Shown here: positions 1 to 5,414 of the stretch, in pieces
How the letters are laid out: each line of letters begins with the position of its first letter
Position numbering within the stretch: position 1 is the stretch's first letter
Made by a program: the position numbers and the translations under genes
Assembly: GCA_031287245.1 (NCBI GenBank)
Contig: JAITTD010000181.1
Span: forward strand, 1-11,964
DNA length: 11,964 nucleotides
Reading direction: 5' to 3'
Source: Bacteroidales bacterium
Lineage (GTDB): Bacteria; Bacteroidota; Bacteroidia; Bacteroidales; UBA4181
The notes under the pieces: generated by a model
What the model saw: the letters and a program-made list of their open reading frames with translations, nothing else
What the model was told of the DNA's origin: nothing
The model's database searches: none

Positions 1-2
1 TG

Positions 3-185
3 GCGGTATTTATCGTGCTGCCCGTTTCCGCTGCCATGATTCACGCAACGGAACTTACAAACGAAGTAGCCTGCCATGTATGGAAACATGTTCATGGGCT
101 GGTTGGAATTTTGTTTATCACAGTGGGGATTTTCCATATCGTCTATAACTGGAAATCGTTAAAACGTTATATAAAAATAAAATAA
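3..185 (+). CDS. DUF4405-like membrane protein, C-terminal part (5' end outside window)
   Basis: An open frame enters from the left edge (reading from base 3) and stops with TAA at 183-185, giving about 60 residues. It shows one hydrophobic stretch at the start (AVFIVLPVSAAMIHA) and a second later (GLVGILFITVGIFHIVYNW), ending in a basic tail (KSLKRYIKIK). Histidines sit in and beside the membrane segments, in the pattern VWKHVHGL...IFHIVYNWK. This histidine-plus-NWK pattern is what I remember for DUF4405-type membrane proteins, which look like small cytochrome b-type proteins; haem binding is inferred from the family, not shown. The next gene starts one base after the stop, so the two are probably co-transcribed. 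The family call is from memory of the motif; the protein's function is unknown. Confidence 0.6.
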   Translation, partial: AVFIVLPVSAAMIHATELTNEVACHVWKHVHGLVGILFITVGIFHIVYNWKSLKRYIKIK

Positions 186-186
186 T

Positions 187-510
187 ATGAAAGCAGTTTT
201 TATTTCATACAATCAGGCTCATACGGAACAGGTGTACAATATCTTGGACCGTTACCATGTTCGCGGATTCACGCAGTGGACAGATGTCAAAGGACGCGGA
301 AGCAACACCGGCGAACCGCACTACGGCAGCCATGCGTGGCCCGGAATGAATGTGGCAGTGCTGACATTCATAGATGACGAAAAAGTGCCCACCCTGCTGG
401 AAGCCTTGCGCCAATTGGATGAAGGAGCCGAACAGCAAGGACTGAGGGCGTTTGTGTGGACAATGGACGAAATATTAAATTACGAATTACGGACCCTGTC
501 GGATTCGTAA
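187..510 (+). CDS. PII-like small regulatory protein
   Basis: This 107-residue protein starts with MKAVFISYN and contains ILDRYHVRGFTQW, GRGSNTGEPHYGSHAWPGMN and a second half (VAVLTFIDDEKVPTLLEAL) that fits the alternating strand-helix order of the PII (GlnB-like) superfamily. The HYGSHAWP block resembles a conserved Bacteroidota family that I associate with metal or membrane-protein clusters. I do not see the usual PII T-loop signature, so a nitrogen role should not be assumed. The ATG follows the upstream stop after one base, which supports translational coupling with the membrane protein and perhaps a sensor-effector pairing. The homologous core seems to end near residue 97. The last ten residues (NYELRTLSDS) are encoded by a repeat tract at 478-533 and look like an added tail. 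Ligand and partner are unknown. Confidence 0.65.
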   Translation: MKAVFISYNQAHTEQVYNILDRYHVRGFTQWTDVKGRGSNTGEPHYGSHAWPGMNVAVLTFIDDEKVPTLLEALRQLDEGAEQQGLRAFVWTMDEILNYELRTLSDS

Positions 511-533
511 TTTTTAATTCGTAATTCGTAATT
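478..533. terminator. AT-rich inverted repeat across convergent stop codons
   Basis: The arm AATTACGAATTACG (478-491) is perfectly complementary to CGTAATTCGTAATT (520-533), leaving a 28-base loop. The structure spans the stop of the plus-strand PII-like gene (508-510) and reaches the stop of the minus-strand barrel gene (532-534). Its position suits a bidirectional transcription end, although the stem is AT-rich and has no clear T-run. The right side is also a period-7 tract (ATTCGTA, ATTTTTA, ATTCGTA, ATTCGTA from 503 to 530), so it may be a mobile or expanding simple repeat rather than an evolved terminator. Confidence 0.45.
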
Positions 534-1200
534 ATTTCCCAAACAGGAGCGTTACGGTAACGGTTACTCCCTTGTTTTTCATTTTCATCGTTTCATTATT
601 GAGCCGTTCGGTGTAGTTCAGGCTGGTTAAGCCCAAATTGTAGTTCATACCCAACTGTACTACTCGAAAGGCAAAGCCTGCACCAAAGCCTAATCCAAAC
701 TCAAAACGGTTCATTTGACCCGGTTCGTTGCCGAACTTTATTTTTTCTTCGTCAGCCAGTCCTAAAGCGCTGATAAGACCACCAATGGCGCCTCCTTCTG
801 AGAGTTTGCTCTTCCCGCTTGTCGCAATGCCAAGGTAGGGACCGGCTTGAACATAAAATTTACTCACTTTAAATTGGGCATAAACGGGTATTTGAACATA
901 GTTCAACCTGATTCTGTCAGTGTATTCCATCTCTCTGTCGTTATCAGGGTTGTAGTGCAGCAATTTGAGTTTGACGCCCTGTTGTGAATAGACCACGCCC
1001 GGCTGGATGGAAAAGGCGCCTTTCAAAGCAAAATCAGCCGCCACTCCAAATTGGATTCCCATCCTTAATCCGGTATCGAAATCAGTGTCGTAGGCATTAG
1101 TGAAGGTGAAGCCCATACGTGCACCGATCCTTACCTCTGCTTGCGCGATGCCTGCTGTTAAAACAGCAACTGCCATTACGAAAAATACTTTTTTAAACAT
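532..1200 (-). CDS. outer membrane beta-barrel protein, PorT/OMP_b-brl_2 type
   Basis: The 222-residue product begins with a Sec signal peptide (MFKKVFFVMAVAVLTAGIAQA, cleavage probably after residue 21) and continues as repeated short amphipathic strands. Examples are VRIGARMGF, FGVAADFAL, FSIQPGVVYSQQG, FYVQAGPYLGIA, FEFGLGFGAGFAF and VTVTVTLLFGK. The pattern GxxxxxxFxIQPGVxYSQQG followed by YVQIPVYAQFK and FYVQAGPYLG is the hallmark of the small eight-strand barrels annotated as PorT-family or OMP_b-brl_2 in Bacteroidota. The final residues end in an alternating strand, as expected for a C-terminal beta signal. It is monocistronic and convergent to the PII-like gene. Its specific role (adhesin, porin or structural protein) cannot be read from sequence. 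Confidence 0.75.
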   Translation of the reverse strand: MFKKVFFVMAVAVLTAGIAQAEVRIGARMGFTFTNAYDTDFDTGLRMGIQFGVAADFALKGAFSIQPGVVYSQQGVKLKLLHYNPDNDREMEYTDRIRLNYVQIPVYAQFKVSKFYVQAGPYLGIATSGKSKLSEGGAIGGLISALGLADEEKIKFGNEPGQMNRFEFGLGFGAGFAFRVVQLGMNYNLGLTSLNYTERLNNETMKMKNKGVTVTVTLLFGK

Positions 1201-1297
1201 AGAATTTGAGGATTAAATTTATCAATAAAAATCATGCAAATAAAGCAAAAAAAATCAATACGCCGGTAAAAAATCTTCATTTTGCAAGAACAGCCTC

Positions 1298-1339
1298 CCC
1301 TTATTCCCTTATTCGCCCCACAAAATAAGGGAATAAGGG
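1298..1339. repeat. perfect 16-bp inverted repeat
   Basis: CCCTTATTCCCTTATT (1298-1313) is exactly complementary to AATAAGGGAATAAGGG (1324-1339) with a 10-base loop. Each arm is itself a near-duplicate of the 8-mer CCCTTATT. It lies about 170 bp past the stop of the minus-strand ssb-gld operon and about 100 bp ahead of the barrel gene. No T-run follows on either strand, so a simple intrinsic terminator is not evident. It may be a mobile hairpin element or a transcript-stabilising structure. Confidence 0.7.
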
Positions 1340-1383
1340 TGGATGCCGATGAATATAGCTACTAAGGGCGCCCTTAAAGGTGT

Positions 1384-1463
1384 ATCGAAGCATAGTTCGA
1401 AGGTGAATCGAAGCATGGTTCGAAGATGAATCGAAGCATGGTTCGATGGTGTATCGAAGCATG
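1384..1463. repeat. 23-bp tandem repeat, about 3.5 copies, near-palindromic units
   Basis: Units begin at 1384, 1407, 1430 and 1453 (the last partial). Each has the 18-bp core ATCGAAGCATGGTTCGAA, with one- or two-base variants, followed by a five-base spacer (GGTGA, GATGA or GGTGT). Within a unit, TCGAAGCATGGTTCGA is a palindrome broken only at one base pair, and the last copy contains the perfect 10-bp palindrome AAGCATGCTT (1457-1466). The 23-bp spacing puts successive sites at roughly two helical turns. A cluster of dimeric protein-binding sites or an expanding minisatellite both fit. Confidence 0.75.
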
Positions 1464-1511
1464 CTTAATCCCATTCAGCGACAAGCCGGTAGAGTCGCTT
1501 TACTGCTGAAT

Positions 1512-2144
1512 TTATTTGGCACAATATACCAATGCGTAATTGTTGATAATCGTATAGCGCATCTCGTATTCCTCGTTGCGGAGGTTGTTTTGCACCACGC
1601 CTGTAATGTTGCCTTTTGCCCCAATTTCAAAGGGTTTGATGGTCAGGTTGGTTTGGAAATTAATATCCACCTTGTCGCAAATTTTGTAAAGCGCTTCTTT
1701 GGCGCACCAGTGCACATAAAGATGCGCCATTCTTTGTAAGGGGTCGAAAGTGATGACCTCCCTGTCGTTCAAAAATTTGTGGGCAACTTTTTCGATGTTG
1801 TGCGACATATATTCCAAATCGATTCCCACTAAACGGTTCTTTCCCAATAGAATGGAGGTAGCCCGATGCGAGTGGGAAATGCTGATATTGTATGAATTGT
1901 CTGCCAGAAACGGTTTGCGTGCATCGTTGTAAACAATGCGTGCGTGCGGGTTGGTCATTTGTTGGAGCAAAGCCCTCACACTGAGCGATTCGATTTTGCG
2001 GTTCAGATTTTTAAACTTGTTCAGCCGCGCAATATCGGCTTCATTCAGGTAAACCGTTTGGAGCAAAGTGTCATAGTCCTCACAGATTCGCCAAATTCCG
2101 AGTTGGCAACCGCTAAATACTTCTGTCTGTAATAATAATCCCAA
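1512..2144 (-). CDS. 4'-phosphopantetheinyl transferase superfamily protein
   Basis: This 210-residue enzyme should transfer the 4'-phosphopantetheine arm of CoA to a serine of a carrier protein in the cytoplasm. The family's two signatures are present. VGIDLE lies at residues 106-111, with Asp109 and Glu111 as probable magnesium ligands, and WCAKEALYK at 146-154 holds the catalytic Glu150 and Lys154. An upstream ISISHSHRA segment (residues 87-95) matches the usual region before the GID motif. The size fits the Sfp/HetI-like group rather than the short AcpS type. It is the last gene of the ssb-gldE-gldD run, starting 12 bp after gldD stops, and is commonly found there in Bacteroidota. The natural carrier-protein substrate is not identifiable. 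Confidence 0.85.
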   Translation of the reverse strand: MGLLLQTEVFSGCQLGIWRICEDYDTLLQTVYLNEADIARLNKFKNLNRKIESLSVRALLQQMTNPHARIVYNDARKPFLADNSYNISISHSHRATSILLGKNRLVGIDLEYMSHNIEKVAHKFLNDREVITFDPLQRMAHLYVHWCAKEALYKICDKVDINFQTNLTIKPFEIGAKGNITGVVQNNLRNEEYEMRYTIINNYALVYCAK

Positions 2145-2154
2145 TTTTGTCTGT

Positions 2155-2182
2155 ATTTAATTTTTCCAATTTAATTTTTCCA
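2155..2182. repeat. perfect 14-bp tandem duplication at the gldD 3' end
   Basis: ATTTAATTTTTCCA occurs twice in direct succession (2155-2168 and 2169-2182). It covers the last codons and stop of gldD and the short gap before the transferase start. The unit is not a multiple of three, so the duplication resets the frame at the gldD C-terminus, where the protein ends EKLNWKN. It is a local slippage duplication with little sign of function. Confidence 0.8.
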
Positions 2183-2726
2183 CCAAATGAACAACATCCT
2201 TGCGAAAGAATTGGATGGCAGGCGTCAATGAATCATAGTTGGGTGGTGTGCTGAAATAGAACGAGCCGCGCAGGTAATGCCGTGTACTGTCCGTAGCGTA
2301 GAACATCACCGGCGAGGCGGCATTGCCTTTGATGTCGTAGATGGTGGCATATACCTTGCCGTCGGGGTTGGCAATGCTGTGTATGTCAATGGCGTCGGCT
2401 TTCTGGGCTATTTTTTTGAAAACAAATGTCCAGTCGTCTTCCAGCAAAAGGTCGAGATTTTTGTCGATGGCTTTGTAGGTTAGATGCAAAGTGCCTTTAT
2501 ATGCCGGAAAACTCAGGTTGAACAGGCAGGGTTCGTCCGTATGGTTGGCTACGGGCGTTATTTTTCCGTAAACGGGATATTCAAACGTAAAAGGACAATC
2601 GCCTGCGTAGTTCGTGTATTCCTTTTCGGGAAAACTTATTCTGAAATAGGAATGTGGTTTGGGAAATTCATTTTGCCGGCACGAAACGGACAAAACCACG
2701 ATAGCAAGCATGAAAATTTTATTCAT
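2157..2726 (-). CDS. gldD: gliding motility lipoprotein GldD
   Basis: The 189-residue protein has a short lipoprotein signal (MNKIFMLAIVVLSVSC, lipidated Cys16). It then shows the GldD hallmarks: FPKPHSYFRISFPEKEY near residues 21-37, CPFTFEYPVYGKI near 44-56, GTLHLTYKAI, and the C-terminal NAASPVMFYATDS, HYLRGSFYF and PPNYDSLTPAIQFFRKDV. In Flavobacterium johnsoniae GldD is needed for gliding and is linked to type IX secretion; many Bacteroidales keep it without visible gliding. Its ATG overlaps the gldE stop by 8 bp, so the two are translationally coupled. The length is normal for the family. The C-terminus runs into a 14-bp tandem duplication but still ends in the expected LNWK motif. Confidence 0.9.
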   Translation of the reverse strand: MNKIFMLAIVVLSVSCRQNEFPKPHSYFRISFPEKEYTNYAGDCPFTFEYPVYGKITPVANHTDEPCLFNLSFPAYKGTLHLTYKAIDKNLDLLLEDDWTFVFKKIAQKADAIDIHSIANPDGKVYATIYDIKGNAASPVMFYATDSTRHYLRGSFYFSTPPNYDSLTPAIQFFRKDVVHLVEKLNWKN

Positions 2727-3708
2727 TGACCACCACTTTAATTTGTTTAATCCGCCTGTTTTCCATTTCTTCCACGCTGAAAGCGAAATTTTCGTAGTCC
2801 ACAGAATCGCCTTTTTGCGGTATTTCTTCTTTTAATTCGAGAATCAGCCCCGCCAAGGTGTCTGCTTCACCTCTCACCTCGTCGAAAATGGTATCTTCTA
2901 TGTGCATGATACGATAGAAGTCATTGAGAAGCACTTTGCCGTCGAAAAGGTAAATGTTGTCGGCTATTTGTCGATATTCAGGTTCGTCATCGTCCGATTC
3001 ATCGGCAATGTCGCCTACTATCTCTTCCAGAATGTCCTCCAGCGTTACGATTCCTGCCATACTTCCGTATTCGTCGATAATGACAGCGATATGTATCTTC
3101 TTTGCCTGAAATTCTTTCAGCAGGTCGTCAATTTTCTTGTTGCCGGGCACAAAATGCGCTTCGCGGATGAGCGACTGCCAGTTGAAATCAGCGCCTTCCT
3201 GCACAAAGGGCAACACGTCTTTCACATACAGCACGCCCTTCACATTGTCGCGGTCGTCAAGTACCGGCAGTCGCGAATAGCCGGATTCGTTGACAAAACG
3301 AAGCAGTTCGGGAAATGCGACATTCAGATTGACGGTTTCCACGTCCATGCGCGATTTCATAATGGCGTGGGCGTCAATATTTCCGAATTTTTCGATCCCT
3401 TTCAGGATATTTTCGTTTTCCAGCACCGTTTCCGATGTTTTTTCCTGCCATTCGGCGCTCTGTTGCTTGTGTCGGTCTATTCTCTTGGAAGCCAGCCAAA
3501 GCAAGGGTGCAAACAACTTCTCAACCACAGGAAGCCCCACAGACAGCCATTGCCACTTGCGCGACGATGTTTTTTCCAAGCGTTGCACTAAAAATAAATA
3601 GCCAAAGAGCAGCAAAAACACGACAAACAAGCCGCACACTGCAATTGCTGCTATGTACGCCACACTATACCACACGGGCAAGGCAGAGGAATAAGGGTAT
3701 GTATCCAA
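2719..3708 (-). CDS. gldE: GldE-type CBS/CorC membrane protein with shortened DUF21 region
   Basis: The 329-residue product carries two CBS domains and a C-terminal CorC/HlyC-type domain (about residues 245-329). CBS 1 is at about 112-170 (GNIDAHAIMKSRMDV, SGYSRLPV, NVKGVLYVKDVLP). CBS 2 is at about 183-232 (KIHIAVIIDEYG, GIVTLEDILEEIVGDI). This organisation and its position between ssb and gldD identify GldE, which acts in the inner membrane with GldD. The oddity is the N-terminus. Family members usually have a DUF21 module of about four membrane helices and total about 430-450 residues (from memory). Here only one clear helix remains (residues 14-40) before a linker resembling the end of DUF21 (LPVVEKLFAPLLWL). 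The gap to ssb is only 21 bp, so no upstream exon-like piece is hidden there. It is either a real short form or an internal deletion. Confidence 0.85.
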   Translation of the reverse strand: MDTYPYSSALPVWYSVAYIAAIAVCGLFVVFLLLFGYLFLVQRLEKTSSRKWQWLSVGLPVVEKLFAPLLWLASKRIDRHKQQSAEWQEKTSETVLENENILKGIEKFGNIDAHAIMKSRMDVETVNLNVAFPELLRFVNESGYSRLPVLDDRDNVKGVLYVKDVLPFVQEGADFNWQSLIREAHFVPGNKKIDDLLKEFQAKKIHIAVIIDEYGSMAGIVTLEDILEEIVGDIADESDDDEPEYRQIADNIYLFDGKVLLNDFYRIMHIEDTIFDEVRGEADTLAGLILELKEEIPQKGDSVDYENFAFSVEEMENRRIKQIKVVVNE

Positions 3709-3729
3709 AAAAATGCTTATACGTGAATA

Positions 3730-4134
3730 CTAAAAGGGTAAATCATCAGCAGGAGTGCTTGCTTCCCCCTTTACCGGTTCTTCCTTTGGCTCATTACCTC
3801 CCGCTGTTGCCGGTTTTGGCGTTAGATTTCGGATGGTATCAGACACCACCTCAGTCGTATAATGTTTGCCACCCTCTTTATCGTCCCATGAACGGGTGCG
3901 CAAACGACCTTCCACATAGAGTAGCGAACCTTTGCGGATATACTTTTCAGCATATTCAGCTGTTTGCCGCCATGCAACAATGTTGTGCCACTCGGTTTGC
4001 TCAATGCGGGTGCCGTCTTTCACATAATATTCGTTGGTAGCCAATGTGAAGTTCGCCACCGATTGGTTGCTGTCCAAATGGCGTATTTCGGGGTCTTTTC
4101 CCACATGCCCCACTAAAATTACTTTATTAATCAT
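3730..4134 (-). CDS. ssb: single-stranded DNA-binding protein
   Basis: This 134-residue SSB starts MINKVILVGHVGKDPEIR and has the full OB-fold region (residues 1 to about 105), including WHNIVAWRQTAEYAEKYIRKGSLLYVEGRL and the RSWDDKEG turn. A Pro/Glu-rich linker leads to the acidic tip DDLPF (130-134), the docking site for repair and replication partners. It binds exposed single strands during replication, recombination and repair. The ATG at 4134 is preceded by a -7 type promoter element (4175-4182), so this gene probably heads the transcript running into gldE, gldD and the transferase. Length and tail are typical for a chromosomal copy. Confidence 0.95.
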   Translation of the reverse strand: MINKVILVGHVGKDPEIRHLDSNQSVANFTLATNEYYVKDGTRIEQTEWHNIVAWRQTAEYAEKYIRKGSLLYVEGRLRTRSWDDKEGGKHYTTEVVSDTIRNLTPKPATAGGNEPKEEPVKGEASTPADDLPF

Positions 4135-4174
4135 AATGCTTTAAATTGAAATGATAATTATTAAAGAATGAGTA

Positions 4175-4182
4175 CAAAAGTA
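4175..4182 (-). promoter_or_regulatory. candidate -7 element for the ssb-gldED transcript
   Basis: Read on the minus strand this is TACTTTTG, matching the Bacteroides-type -7 consensus TAnnTTTG. It lies about 40 bp upstream of the ssb ATG, within a very AT-rich leader. I do not see a matching TTTG -33 box 19-21 bp upstream, so the call rests on the -7 element and its position. Confidence 0.5.
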
Positions 4183-4245
4183 GTAATTATTTTATAATTG
4201 ACGATTTTTTTTATTTTTTTCACGAACCATCTCTACCGCAAAACC

Positions 4246-5403
4246 TTATTTCGTTCCCGTAAATACGATATGAGCCGGAATATCGCCCGTCATCACACTC
4301 CATTTCTTTTTGCCGTCGGGGGTAAAGCAGTAGAGGGTGCCGGGGGTAATGTAATCCTTGGCGTCGGTGACGAAAATTTCCCTTGTTTGTGGATTGACGG
4401 CTATTCCGTAGGGGATATCGATGTATTGCTCGGTGCCATCGGTGATGAAGGCGTGGCTGACCACCTCTTCGGTGCGAACATTCACTATCGCATAACTGAT
4501 GTCGGCATTGGGCGTGTACCGGTTCCATCCGCCGCTCACATAGAGCGAATCGCCGCAAATAGCAAGGTTGGAAGCGGGAATGTTCAACGCTTTTCTGACC
4601 AAGTCGGTTTTGGTGTCGATGACGTAAAGATTGGACGGGATGTTTTCGTTATCGCCGCGCGAGGAAACGTACAGGTCGCCGTAAGCATCCGCTTTCATGC
4701 GATGCAGGTTGATGGCAACCTCAATGGTGTTGGCGACGGTGAAAGTATGGAGGTCTATCACCGAAATGGTGTTGTCGTAGTTGGGAAACACGTATCCGCC
4801 CGAATTGGCGACGTATAACTTGCCGTTTGCCACCGCCATCTCTTCCGGCTGATAACCCACCTGCACGGAACGCAGTATTTGCAGCGAGGCGGTGTCTATC
4901 TCTGTCACGCTTCCCCGTTCGGCGTCGGGATTGATTTCTACGGGGCTGACGTAGGAACTGATGTATGCCTTGCCTTTGTGGAAACTGATGTAGCGGCAGT
5001 TGGGAATGTCAATCTTCGTGATGCGCCGCGCTGTGTCCGACACGCTCATCACTTCCACCTTGTTGGAACAATTGATGACGGCATACAGTTTGTTGCCATA
5101 AATTTTCAGGTCGTTGCCCACATCTCCCAACTCTTTCACCACCGTTGGATTCTTCTCGGCATAAATGTTGCGGCGGTACTGACCGGTCGTATAACTGAAA
5201 TAGTCGAGCGAAGCCTTGTTGCTGCCCATATTTCCTTCGTTGAGCAGGAAAAAGCCCGTTACTGCCGACAAGGAATCGCCAGCCTGCAAATCAATCGTTT
5301 CCGCCTGCGTTACCAACTCATCCTTGCGGCACGAAAAAACCAGCAAAAGGATGAAACAACTCACCAAAAGAATATTTTTGATTTTTCTGTTTTTGATTTT
5401 CAT
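4246..5403 (-). CDS. btuG: BtuG-like surface cobalamin-binding lipoprotein (YncE/DUF5074-type beta-propeller)
   Basis: The 385-residue protein has a lipoprotein signal ending in LLLVFSC (Cys25) followed at once by RKDE, which fits the charged surface-export signals of Bacteroidota lipoproteins. The body is a run of beta-propeller blades with repeats such as KLYAVINCSNKVEVMSV, GKAYISSY, GKLYVANSGG, YGDLYVSSRGD, SLYVSGGWN and REIFVTDAKDY. The N-terminal GFFLLNEGNMGSNKASLDY and VVKELGDVGNDLKIYG stretches closely resemble the Bacteroides thetaiotaomicron surface protein BtuG, which binds cobalamin very tightly and hands it to BtuB. It follows the TonB receptor gene after 11 bp and would be under the same riboswitch. 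The adjacent receptor and riboswitch make corrinoid capture much more likely than another ligand. Confidence 0.85.
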   Translation of the reverse strand: MKIKNRKIKNILLVSCFILLLVFSCRKDELVTQAETIDLQAGDSLSAVTGFFLLNEGNMGSNKASLDYFSYTTGQYRRNIYAEKNPTVVKELGDVGNDLKIYGNKLYAVINCSNKVEVMSVSDTARRITKIDIPNCRYISFHKGKAYISSYVSPVEINPDAERGSVTEIDTASLQILRSVQVGYQPEEMAVANGKLYVANSGGYVFPNYDNTISVIDLHTFTVANTIEVAINLHRMKADAYGDLYVSSRGDNENIPSNLYVIDTKTDLVRKALNIPASNLAICGDSLYVSGGWNRYTPNADISYAIVNVRTEEVVSHAFITDGTEQYIDIPYGIAVNPQTREIFVTDAKDYITPGTLYCFTPDGKKKWSVMTGDIPAHIVFTGTK

Positions 5404-5414
5404 TGTCTTTTCAT

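Larger units (their letters stand above)
1201..1511. other. gene-poor intergenic region with two repeat structures
   Basis: This 311-base stretch lies between the barrel gene start (1200) and the phosphopantetheinyl transferase stop (1512), both on the minus strand. It must hold the barrel gene's promoter, but I see no convincing -7/-33 pair. It also holds a perfect inverted repeat (1298-1339) and a 23-bp tandem array (1384-1463). I see no credible gene in it. Confidence 0.6.

Noticed and set aside
1384..1463. Possible small CRISPR array
   Set aside because: The spacers are only five bases and near-identical, and there are no cas genes, so it is a tandem minisatellite.
1446..1739. Plus-strand open frame opposite the phosphopantetheinyl transferase
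   Set aside because: It overlaps a well-supported enzyme gene and begins within the tandem repeat.
2902..3591. Long plus-strand open frame (229 codons) opposite gldE
   Set aside because: It is the shadow of gldE, whose CBS and CorC motifs are unmistakable. The plus-strand product has no recognisable domain and no start context.
4198..4818. Plus-strand open frame opposite the BtuG-like gene
   Set aside because: It is a Gly/Val-rich shadow of the beta-propeller codons; the minus-strand protein has a signal and repeated blades.
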